This document shows positions 17,659 through 25,300 of a stretch of 64,000 nt of DNA, one piece after another. Source of the DNA: Kitasatospora sp. MAA19 (GTDB lineage: Bacteria; Actinomycetota; Actinomycetes; Streptomycetales; Streptomycetaceae); the NCBI RefSeq assembly GCF_029894125.1, contig NZ_JARXYZ010000001.1:372001-436000 (forward strand), given 5' to 3'. Positions within the stretch are counted from its first letter, which is position 1. Every line of letters begins with the position of its first letter. The position numbers and the translations under genes are program-made. The notes beneath the pieces are model-generated. The model did no database searches. It saw only the letters and a program-made list of their open reading frames with translations, and was not told the origin of the DNA.

Positions 17659-18996
17659 GTGGCGATCACCGAGAACGGCAGCACCCACCAGTCCGCGCAC
17701 CGTGCCACGCTTCTCGGCCTGCTCCGCGGTCGGGACTTCCGCCGACTGCTGACCGCCCGGGTGCTCTCCCAGCTCTCGGACGGCGTCTTCCAGGTCTCGC
17801 TCGCCGCCTACGTGGTGTTCTCCCCGGAGAAGCAGTCCTCCCCCGCCGACATCGCCTCGGTCCTGGCCGTGATGCTGCTGCCGTTCTCGGTGATCGGCCC
17901 GTTCGCCGGTGTGCTGCTGGACCGCTGGCGCCGCCGCCAGGTGCTCTACTACGGCAACCTGGCCCGCTTCGGACTCGGGCTGGTCACCGGCGCCCTGCTC
18001 CTGGCCGAGGCGCCGACCTGGCTGTTCTTCGCCTCGGCGCTGCTGGTCACCGCGCTCAACCGGTTCATCCTGGCCGGGCTGTCCGCCGCCCTGCCCCGGG
18101 TGGTGGAGCAGGACCAACTGGTCACCGCCAACGCGCTCTCCCCCACCCTCGGCACGGTCGCCGCCGCCTCCGGCGGGGGCGTCGGCTTCCTGCTGCACCA
18201 GGTGATGACCCCCGGGCCGAAGGCGGACGCCGCGCTGGTCACGGTGGCCGCGCTGCTCTACCTGTCGGCCGCGCTGGCCGCCCGCCGGATGGACCGGGAC
18301 CTGCTCGGCCCGGAGAAGCACGGCGACCGCCCGGCGCTCGGCCAGGCGCTGGTCCGGGCCGCCGTCGAACTCGGCGCCGCCGTCCGCCACCTGGTGCGGG
18401 ACTGCCGGCCCGCCGTCCACGCGCTGGCCGCCGTCACCGCGGCCCGGTTCTGCTACGGCGTGCTGATCGTGGTCGTGGTGATGCTCGCCCGGTACACCTT
18501 CAACGACCCGACCGACAGCGCGGCCGGGCTGGTCACGCTCGGCCAGGCGGTCGGCCTCTCCGCCGCCGGGTTCTTCGTCGCCGCGGTGGTCAGCCCCTGG
18601 TGCACCCGGCGGCTCGGCCTGACCGGCTGGATGACGGTCTGTCTGGCGGCCCCGGTGGTCTTCGTCCCGGCACTGGGCCTGAGCTTCACCCTGCTGCCCT
18701 GCCTGATCGCGGCGCTGCTGCTCGGGGTGGTCACCCAGGGCACCAAGATCTGCGCCGACACCGTGGTCCAGGAGTCGGTCGAGGACGAGTACCGCGGCCG
18801 GGTCTTCGCGATCTACGACGTGCTGTTCAACGTCGCCTTCGTGGTCGCCGCCCTGGTCACCGCGCTGGTGCTGCCACTCTCCGGCCGCTCGGTCGCGGTG
18901 CTCGCCGGGGTCGCGGCGGTGTACGGGCTCGCGGCGGTCCTCTACCTGCGCGCCGCCCGGCGCCACGGTCCGCTCCCCGGTGACCAGCACTCCTGA
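17659..18996 (+). CDS. MFS transporter
   Basis: Major facilitator superfamily membrane protein of about 445 residues with 10-12 hydrophobic segments. The conserved loop after helix 2 is AGVLLDRWRRRQVL, the family's G-x-x-x-D-R-x-x-R-R/K pattern. The GTG at 17659 (VAITENGST) is preferred. An ATG 15 codons upstream lies at the edge of parS site 2 and would translate the site itself (FHVKQ), so it is probably spurious. The substrate is unknown. Monocistronic by spacing. Confidence 0.83.
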   Translation: MAITENGSTHQSAHRATLLGLLRGRDFRRLLTARVLSQLSDGVFQVSLAAYVVFSPEKQSSPADIASVLAVMLLPFSVIGPFAGVLLDRWRRRQVLYYGNLARFGLGLVTGALLLAEAPTWLFFASALLVTALNRFILAGLSAALPRVVEQDQLVTANALSPTLGTVAAASGGGVGFLLHQVMTPGPKADAALVTVAALLYLSAALAARRMDRDLLGPEKHGDRPALGQALVRAAVELGAAVRHLVRDCRPAVHALAAVTAARFCYGVLIVVVVMLARYTFNDPTDSAAGLVTLGQAVGLSAAGFFVAAVVSPWCTRRLGLTGWMTVCLAAPVVFVPALGLSFTLLPCLIAALLLGVVTQGTKICADTVVQESVEDEYRGRVFAIYDVLFNVAFVVAALVTALVLPLSGRSVAVLAGVAAVYGLAAVLYLRAARRHGPLPGDQHS

Positions 18997-19086
18997 AGTC
19001 CCCTGGGCACCGGTGGCGTCCGACCGACTCGCTAAGGTACGTCAGACCTGTCGGAGCGACAGCACTCGGTCTCGGGGGACGAACTG

Positions 19087-19746
19087 ATGAGCACACCGCC
19101 CGGCCCGTACGGGCCGCCGCCGCCGTACGGGCAGCCGCAGCAGGCCCCGCAGTTCGGGCCGCCGCCGCAGTACGGGCAGCCGCAGCCGTACATCCCCTCG
19201 CAGCCGCAACCGCAGCCCGGGCCGCCGCAGCCCGCCCCGCCCGGCTTCGGGCCGCCCCCGGCGTACGGCCAGCAGCCTCCAGGCTACGGCGCCCAGCCGC
19301 CGTACGGGCAGCAGTCCCCGTACGGTCAGCAGCCGCCCGCCGGACCGTACGGCTATCCGCAGCCCGCCCCGGCCGCCGACGCGCCCGGTGGGAAGAAGCG
19401 CGGCGTCAAGGCCCGGCTGAAGGCCGTCGGCGTGGTCGGCGGCTGCATCGCCCTGGCCGTCGGCTACTTCGTCAGCGGCCCGGCCGTCAGCAGCGCCAAG
19501 CCCGGCGACTGCGTCCGGGTGAGCGGTACGCGCGATGTCGAGATCGTCAAGTGCACTGACTCCACAGCGAATTACCGAGTGCTGTCGAAGTTCGACGACA
19601 CCACCGACGTGAACCGCTGCCGCCAGACACCGCAGACCACCAGCGCCGTCTCGGGCAAGAGCGGGCGCCGCTGGAACAAGAAGCGGTACGTGCTCTGCCT
19701 CGGCCCGATGGCCCCCGCCGGCACCCCGCCGGTGAAGAAGTCCTGA
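19087..19746 (+). CDS. LppU/SCO3897-family protein, copy 1
   Basis: Membrane-anchored protein of 219 residues. Residues 1-100 are Pro/Gly/Gln/Tyr-rich with YGQP and PPYGQ repeats. One membrane helix follows near 115-135 (VVGGCIALAVGYFVSGPAV). The extracellular C-terminal domain starts AKPGDCVRV and carries four cysteines (GDCV, VKC, NRCR, VLC), likely two disulfides, which is the pattern of the LppU/SCO3897 family. ATG with GGGGGAC upstream. The next gene encodes a second member 34 bp downstream. Function unknown. Confidence 0.8.
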   Translation: MSTPPGPYGPPPPYGQPQQAPQFGPPPQYGQPQPYIPSQPQPQPGPPQPAPPGFGPPPAYGQQPPGYGAQPPYGQQSPYGQQPPAGPYGYPQPAPAADAPGGKKRGVKARLKAVGVVGGCIALAVGYFVSGPAVSSAKPGDCVRVSGTRDVEIVKCTDSTANYRVLSKFDDTTDVNRCRQTPQTTSAVSGKSGRRWNKKRYVLCLGPMAPAGTPPVKKS

Positions 19747-19780
19747 CCTCTCCACCACCACCGTTTCCCCGGGGGACCTC

Positions 19781-20839
19781 TTGTCCGTTCCGCCGCCCCA
19801 GATGCCCTACGGCTCTCAGCCGCCCGACGACGGCAACCCGTACGCCGCCGGGAACCCCTACGGCGCACCGACCCCGCCCCCGCCGCCGGGCCCGCCGCCC
19901 GGCTACGGCCACCCGACCGCCCCGCCGCCGCCCGACCAGCCGTACGGCTACCCCCCGCAGCCCGCGCCCGGCTACGGCTACGGGTACCCGCCGCCGGCGC
20001 CGCAGGACGGGCCCACCTGCCGCTTCTGCGGCGGCTTCCCGGCTGTGGACACCACCGTCCGCGGCCACCAGGGCCTGCTCCTGGCCTACCGGATGCTGCG
20101 GATGCCGGGCCCGTTCTGTCGCACCTGCGGGACGGCGACGGTGCGCGACATGTCCGCCCGCACCCTGGTCCAGGGCTGGTGGAGCCCGGTGTCGGTGCTG
20201 CTGGCGCCGATCACCCTGCTGTTGAACCTCGTCCCCAACGGCCGGATCAAGCAGCTGCCGCCGCCCGTCCCGGGCAGCCACGGCCCCCAGCTCGACCCCG
20301 GCGTCCCGCTGGGCCGGCGGCCGCACGCGCTGATGCTGCTGCTGCCGCTCTCGCTGGTCGTCACGCTCGTGCTGGCCGCCACCGGGGCGCTCGGCCCGAA
20401 GCAGGACGACCCGGCCAAGCCGATCGCGATCCCGACGGTGACGGTGCCCCCGGTGTCCACCTTCTCGCCGCCGCCACTGCCGACCTACACGCCGCGGCCG
20501 TTCCCCTCGCCGACGTTCACGATGCCGCCGCTGCCCAGCATCACGCTGCCGCCGCCGTCCGACCCGAGCACCGAGGCGAACAGCATCGACCAGGCCAAGT
20601 CCGGCGACTGCCTGCGCAACGAGAACGGCACCGGCGCGACCCACGACGCCAACCCGAAGATCACCATGCTGCCCTGCGGCGACTCCCGCGCCCAGTACAA
20701 GGTGGTCTTCAAGTACCTCGCCACCTCCGACGAGAAGGTCTGCGAGAAGCAGCCGAAGTCGGACAGCACCTACACCCGCACGTACTCCAACCTGCCCTCC
20801 CTCAGCTACGTGCTCTGCCTGCAGAGCCTCCACGGCTGA
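19781..20839 (+). CDS. LppU/SCO3897-family protein, copy 2, with zinc ribbon
   Basis: Second tandem member, 352 residues. The Pro/Gly/Tyr-rich N-terminus (1-80) is followed by a zinc-ribbon-like segment (CRFC near 82-85 and CRTCG near 113-117). A hydrophobic stretch comes next (VSVLLAPITLLLNLV), then a membrane helix near 190-205 (LMLLLPLSLVVTLVLAATG) and a Pro/Thr linker. The C-terminal domain SGDCLRN ... PCGDS ... VCEK ... YVLCLQ has the same four-cysteine plan as copy 1. The start is a TTG at 19781, four bases after GGGGGAC; an ATG at 19802 is an alternative. Translation is probably coupled to copy 1. Function unknown. Confidence 0.75.
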   Translation: MSVPPPQMPYGSQPPDDGNPYAAGNPYGAPTPPPPPGPPPGYGHPTAPPPPDQPYGYPPQPAPGYGYGYPPPAPQDGPTCRFCGGFPAVDTTVRGHQGLLLAYRMLRMPGPFCRTCGTATVRDMSARTLVQGWWSPVSVLLAPITLLLNLVPNGRIKQLPPPVPGSHGPQLDPGVPLGRRPHALMLLLPLSLVVTLVLAATGALGPKQDDPAKPIAIPTVTVPPVSTFSPPPLPTYTPRPFPSPTFTMPPLPSITLPPPSDPSTEANSIDQAKSGDCLRNENGTGATHDANPKITMLPCGDSRAQYKVVFKYLATSDEKVCEKQPKSDSTYTRTYSNLPSLSYVLCLQSLHG

Positions 20840-20853
20840 CCTTCCGGCACGCC

Positions 20854-20892
20854 CGAGGGGTGGTCCCGGCCGACGGCCGCGACCACCCCTCG
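20854..20892. terminator. bidirectional terminator, LppU-like gene / cca
   Basis: 12-bp stem CGAGGGGTGGTC / GACCACCCCTCG with a 15-base loop that itself contains a short GGCCG repeat, between convergent genes. Confidence 0.8.
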
Positions 20893-20901
20893 TCACACCC
20901 C

Positions 20902-22395
20902 TCAGCCCTGCTGCCCGGCCCACCAGGCCCGCAGCGCGGCCACCGCCTCGTCGTGCTCCATCGGGCCGTGCTCCAGCCGGAGTTCGAGCATGTGCTTGTA
21001 CGCCTTGCCGACCTGCGGGCCGGGCCTGAGGCCGAGCAGCTCCATGATCTGGTTGCCGTCCAGCGCCGGGCGGACGGCGTCCAGTTCCTCCTGGGCCCTC
21101 AGCTCGACGATCCGCTGCTCCAGGCCGTCGTAGGTGCGCGACAGCGCCGTCGCCTTCTTGCGGTTGCGGGTGGTGCAGTCGGAGCGGGTGAGCTTGTGCA
21201 GGCGCTCCAGCAGCGGCCCGGCGTCGGTGACGTAGCGGCGCACCGCGGAGTCGGTCCACTCGCCGCCGCCGTAGCCGTGGAAGCGCAGGTGCAGCTCGAC
21301 CAGGCGCGAGACGTCCTCGGTGAGCTCCTTGGAGTACTTGAGCTCGCGCATCCGCTTGCGGGTCATCTTGGCGCCGACCACCTCGTGGTGGTGGAAGGAG
21401 ACCCGGCCGTCCGACTCGAAGCGGCGGGTGCGCGGCTTGCCGATGTCGTGCAGCAGCGCGGCCAGCCGCAGGATGAGGTCCGGGCCGTCCTGCTCCAGGG
21501 CGATGGCCTGCTCCAGGACGGTCAGCGAGTGCTCGTAGACGTCCTTGTGCCGGTGGTGCTCGTCGCGCTCCAGCCGCAGCGCGGGCAGCTCGGGCAGCAC
21601 GTGGTCGGCCAGGCCGGTGTCGACCAGGAGCCGCAGGCCCTTCACCGGCTGCTTGGCCAGCAGCAGCTTGTTCAGCTCGGCCTGGACGCGCTCGGCCGAG
21701 ACGATGGTGATCCGCTCGGCCATCGCGGTCATCGCGGCGATCACCTCGGGGGCCGGGTCGAAGTCGAGCTGGGCCGCGAAGCGGGCGGCCCGCATCATCC
21801 GCAGCGGGTCGTCGGAGAAGGACTCCTCGGGGGTGGCGGGGGTGCGCAGCACCCGGGCTTCCAGGTCGTCCAGGCCGTGGTGCGGGTCGACGAAGCCGCG
21901 GCCGGGCAGGTCGACGGCCATCGCGTTGACGGTGAAGTCCCGGCGGACCAGGTCCTGCTCGATGGTGTCGCCGTAGGTGACCTCGGGCTTGCGGGAGGTC
22001 CGGTCGTACGCCTCGGAGCGGTAGGTGGTGATCTCGATCAGGAAGGAGCCCTCGGCGGTGTCCTTGCGGGCACCGACCGTGCCGAAGGCGATGCCGACGT
22101 CCCAGACCGCGTCCGCCCAGCCCTTGACCAGCTTGAGCACCTGCTGCGGGCGGGCGTCGGTGGTGAAGTCCAGGTCGTTGCCGAGCCGGCCGAGCAGCGC
22201 GTCCCGCACCGAGCCGCCGACCAGGGCCAGCCGGTGACCGGCCGCCTCGAACCGGCGGGCGATCTCGTCGGCGACCGGCGACACCCGCAGCAGCTCTTGC
22301 AGCCCCAGGGTCTGGGCCTCGCTCAGGCCTGGGACGACCTGGACGGCGGTGCTGGAAGGGTCGATGCGCGCGGTGGGCTCATTGGCAGTGGACAC
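20902..22395 (-). CDS. cca: CCA tRNA nucleotidyltransferase
   Basis: Adds or repairs the 3' CCA of tRNAs. The class II nucleotidyltransferase head is at residues about 45-170, with LVGGSVRDALLG and the metal-binding DLDFTTDA, plus the RRDFTVNAMAVDL motif. The C-terminal half carries an HD domain (LLHDIGKPRTR), as in actinobacterial and some other Cca proteins. The 497-residue length is normal for this HD-type form. It is relevant locally because the tRNA-Ala in this window lacks an encoded CCA. Divergent from the DUF6049 gene. Confidence 0.95.
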   Translation of the reverse strand: MSTANEPTARIDPSSTAVQVVPGLSEAQTLGLQELLRVSPVADEIARRFEAAGHRLALVGGSVRDALLGRLGNDLDFTTDARPQQVLKLVKGWADAVWDVGIAFGTVGARKDTAEGSFLIEITTYRSEAYDRTSRKPEVTYGDTIEQDLVRRDFTVNAMAVDLPGRGFVDPHHGLDDLEARVLRTPATPEESFSDDPLRMMRAARFAAQLDFDPAPEVIAAMTAMAERITIVSAERVQAELNKLLLAKQPVKGLRLLVDTGLADHVLPELPALRLERDEHHRHKDVYEHSLTVLEQAIALEQDGPDLILRLAALLHDIGKPRTRRFESDGRVSFHHHEVVGAKMTRKRMRELKYSKELTEDVSRLVELHLRFHGYGGGEWTDSAVRRYVTDAGPLLERLHKLTRSDCTTRNRKKATALSRTYDGLEQRIVELRAQEELDAVRPALDGNQIMELLGLRPGPQVGKAYKHMLELRLEHGPMEHDEAVAALRAWWAGQQG

Positions 22396-22657
22396 GGCTC
22401 ACAAGAGTACGTGGCCCGGCAGGTCAACCGCCCGCGCGTTTTGGGCGTCTCACCCCAAGGCCCGCAACACTGCATCCCGGGCTGCATCGTTACCATGCCG
22501 GTGGACGAGTCTCGGGCACCGGACAGGGGATGCGGTGTCGCGCGCCGCCGTGGCCGGCGGAGCATCCGCGGCACCGGCACGGCGAACAGCGTCAAGCGAA
22601 GAGCGTCAAGCGAACAGCATCAGCAGCGAGCGATCGAGAACGGCGAGGGCGGAACGA

Positions 22658-25243
22658 GTGAGTGAGCCGGCACGGCACTCGGGCCTGGGGGCGCACCGAC
22701 AGCCCGAACGGACCGAACGGACCGTCGAGGGGCGCGGACCGGGACTGCGCGCGAGGCGTGCGGCCCGCCGCCTCGCCGCCGCCTGCGGGGCCGCCATAAC
22801 CCTGTTCGCGGCGGTCGCCCCCGCCGAGGCGCTGCCGAGCGGGGGCAACGTCCGGCCGGCCGCCGACAGCGGGTCCACGGCCGAGTACCCGGTGGTGATG
22901 ACCATCGACACGGTGGCGCCGCAGGTGGCCAGTCCGAACGGCACCGTGACGATCACCGGGCACGTCACCAACACCGGCAAGTCGGCGCTCAAGGGCGCCC
23001 ACGCGGCCGTCCGCAAGCCGGTGTCGGGCAAGCCGCTGCAGCGGCGCAGCGAGCTCTCCTCGGTGGCCGACCGCTCCGGCCCGGCCAACTCGGACGGCGT
23101 GGAGCTGGACAGCCCGCAGTACGCCCTGCCGGAGCTGGGCCCGGGCCAGAGCCAGCCGTACACCCTGGGCGTCGCGGTGAGCGACCTCGGACTGTCCGAG
23201 AGCGGCGTCTACGAGCTCGCGGTGGACGCCTGGGGCTCGACCGCCGACAACCAGCGCGACCGGCCGCTGGGCATCGCCCGGACCTTCCTGCCGTACAACC
23301 CGGGCGGCGCCGAGGCGCAACCCACCAAGATCACCACGCTCTGGCCGCTGGTGCACGCGCCGGTGCTGGCCGCACAGACCACCTCCGAGAACGACCAGAC
23401 CGTCCCCGTCCTGCGCGACGACAGCCTGACCGCCGAGTTCTCCCCGGGCGGCCGGCTGTACGAGCTGGTGGACACCGGGGCCAAGCTGCCCGGGCTGACC
23501 TGGGTGGTCGACCCGGACCTGTTGGACGCCGCGTTCGCGATGACCAAGCAGTACCGGGTGCAGAAGCCGGGCCACGACTCCGTCGGCAAGCCGGCCAAGG
23601 ACGACAACACCGTCCTCGGCAACGGCCAGGCCGCGGCCACGGCCTGGCTGGACAAGCTGCGGGCCGCCGTCGCCAAGCCGGGCGCCCAGGTGGTGTCGCT
23701 GCCGTACGCCGACCCGGACCTCGCGTCGATCGCGCACAACGGCGCCGACCTGACCGGGATGGGCACCGCCCTGAACAAGGCCGCCACCGCCGGCCGGCTC
23801 ACCGTCGAGGGGCGGCTGTCCGTCGACACCCGCTCGGACGTGGCCTGGCCGTACCAGGGCTACCTCGACCAGCAGATCGCCGGCGTCGCCCAGCAGGCGG
23901 GCAGCAACCTGCTGCTGGTCAACGGCACGAGCATGCCGGAGTCGGACTCGATCACCTACACCCCGACCGCGGTACGCCCGATCGGCAACGGGCAGAACGC
24001 GGTGGTCGCCGACGAGACCGTCTCCGGGCTGTTCCAGACCGACCTCACCACCCCGCAGGCGCAGACCCAGGCGACCCAGCGCTTCCTCGCCGAGACGTAC
24101 ACGATCACCCACGAGCAGCCGCAGAACCCGCGCGGCCTGCTGGTGATGCCGCCGCGCGAGATGACCGTGAGCACCGCCAAGGCGCTGGCGGGCGCCCTGC
24201 AGACGGCCTCCGACAAGTGGCTCTCCCCGGTCAAGCTGGACACGCTGGCCCAGGCCTCGCCCGACCCGAAGGCCACCACCGCCGTCCCGGCGGCCACCGA
24301 CTACCCGGCCCAGGCCCGCGCCTCGGAGCTGTCGGCGGACGACCTGAGCAAGACCGACGGCATCCAGCACGACCTGGACACGCTGATGCGGGTGCTCACC
24401 CTGCCGCAGCGGGTGCGCGGCCCCTTCAGCGCCGCGATGGTCCGCTCGCTGTCCACCGAGTGGCGCACCGACGCGTCGGCCGGCAGCAGCTACCGGGACG
24501 GCGTCACCGACTACCTGGACGAGCTGACCAGGGCCGTCCGGGTACCGCCGAAGACGGTGGTCACCCTCTCCGGTGACACCGGTCTGCTCCAGGTCAGCGT
24601 CCGCAACGACCTGACCCAGGCCGTCACCAACCTCAAGCTGGTGCTCACCTCGACCCAGCCCAACCGGCTGCGGGTGGGCAAGGACGAGGAACTGGTCATC
24701 CCGGCCTCCCAGAGCGTCACCCTCCGGTTCCAGGCCGAGGCGCACAACAACGGGCCGGTCACCATGACCGCCCAGCTCTGGACCACCGGCCCCAACCCGC
24801 AGAAGTACGGCGCGGCGCAGACCTTCCAGGTCGAGGTCACCTCGGTGACCAACGGCGTGCTGTACGTCTTCGCGGGCGCCGCCCTCCTCCTGCTGCTCGC
24901 CGCGCTGCGGTTCGTCCGCCAGCGCAAGCGGCGGGCCGGGCAGCCGCACGCCGACGGCGACCAGCCGGTCGACGACCCGGCGACGGGTGGCCCGGCCGGG
25001 GACAGCCCGGCCGGGGACAGCCCGGCCGGGGACAGCCCGGCCGGGGGCGGTGCGGCGGACCCGGCGAAGGACGGGGGCCCCGACGGGGACGAGTCCGAGG
25101 ACGGTACCGGCGAACCCGCCGAGGACGGCCCGGAGGACGGCCCCGACGACGGCTCCGACAGCGCCGGCTCAGCGCAGACACCGCGCGGCAGCAGCGCGGA
25201 TGGGCGGGATCGGACCGCCAGTGATGAGAAGGTTGGTCCTTGA
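22658..25243 (+). CDS. DUF6049 family membrane-anchored protein
   Basis: Large surface protein of 861 residues. The GTG at 22658 (VSEPARHSG) is chosen for GAGGGCGG upstream. A basic N-terminus and hydrophobic segment near residues 33-55 (RRLAAACGAAITLFAAVAP) look like a signal peptide. A long extracellular region follows, with an Ig-like start (MTIDTVAPQVASPNGTVTITGHV). One membrane helix lies near 730-750 (GVLYVFAGAALLLLLAALRFV), and the cytosolic tail is acidic and Pro/Gly-rich with a 15-bp DNA repeat. It precedes murJ by 57 bp, a linkage conserved in actinobacteria, so a role in envelope assembly is plausible. The molecular function is unknown. Confidence 0.82.
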   Translation: MSEPARHSGLGAHRQPERTERTVEGRGPGLRARRAARRLAAACGAAITLFAAVAPAEALPSGGNVRPAADSGSTAEYPVVMTIDTVAPQVASPNGTVTITGHVTNTGKSALKGAHAAVRKPVSGKPLQRRSELSSVADRSGPANSDGVELDSPQYALPELGPGQSQPYTLGVAVSDLGLSESGVYELAVDAWGSTADNQRDRPLGIARTFLPYNPGGAEAQPTKITTLWPLVHAPVLAAQTTSENDQTVPVLRDDSLTAEFSPGGRLYELVDTGAKLPGLTWVVDPDLLDAAFAMTKQYRVQKPGHDSVGKPAKDDNTVLGNGQAAATAWLDKLRAAVAKPGAQVVSLPYADPDLASIAHNGADLTGMGTALNKAATAGRLTVEGRLSVDTRSDVAWPYQGYLDQQIAGVAQQAGSNLLLVNGTSMPESDSITYTPTAVRPIGNGQNAVVADETVSGLFQTDLTTPQAQTQATQRFLAETYTITHEQPQNPRGLLVMPPREMTVSTAKALAGALQTASDKWLSPVKLDTLAQASPDPKATTAVPAATDYPAQARASELSADDLSKTDGIQHDLDTLMRVLTLPQRVRGPFSAAMVRSLSTEWRTDASAGSSYRDGVTDYLDELTRAVRVPPKTVVTLSGDTGLLQVSVRNDLTQAVTNLKLVLTSTQPNRLRVGKDEELVIPASQSVTLRFQAEAHNNGPVTMTAQLWTTGPNPQKYGAAQTFQVEVTSVTNGVLYVFAGAALLLLLAALRFVRQRKRRAGQPHADGDQPVDDPATGGPAGDSPAGDSPAGDSPAGGGAADPAKDGGPDGDESEDGTGEPAEDGPEDGPDDGSDSAGSAQTPRGSSADGRDRTASDEKVGP
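24991..25046. repeat. 15-bp tandem repeat in the DUF6049 tail
   Basis: Three and a partial fourth copy of CCCGGCCGGGGACAG, encoding repeated PAGDS in the cytosolic tail. In frame, so copy-number change would only alter tail length. Confidence 0.85.
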
Positions 25244-25300
25244 TACCGCCGACCCCCCGCAACGCCGGGCCGGCCACCCCCACGACAGCGAAGAGGTGAC

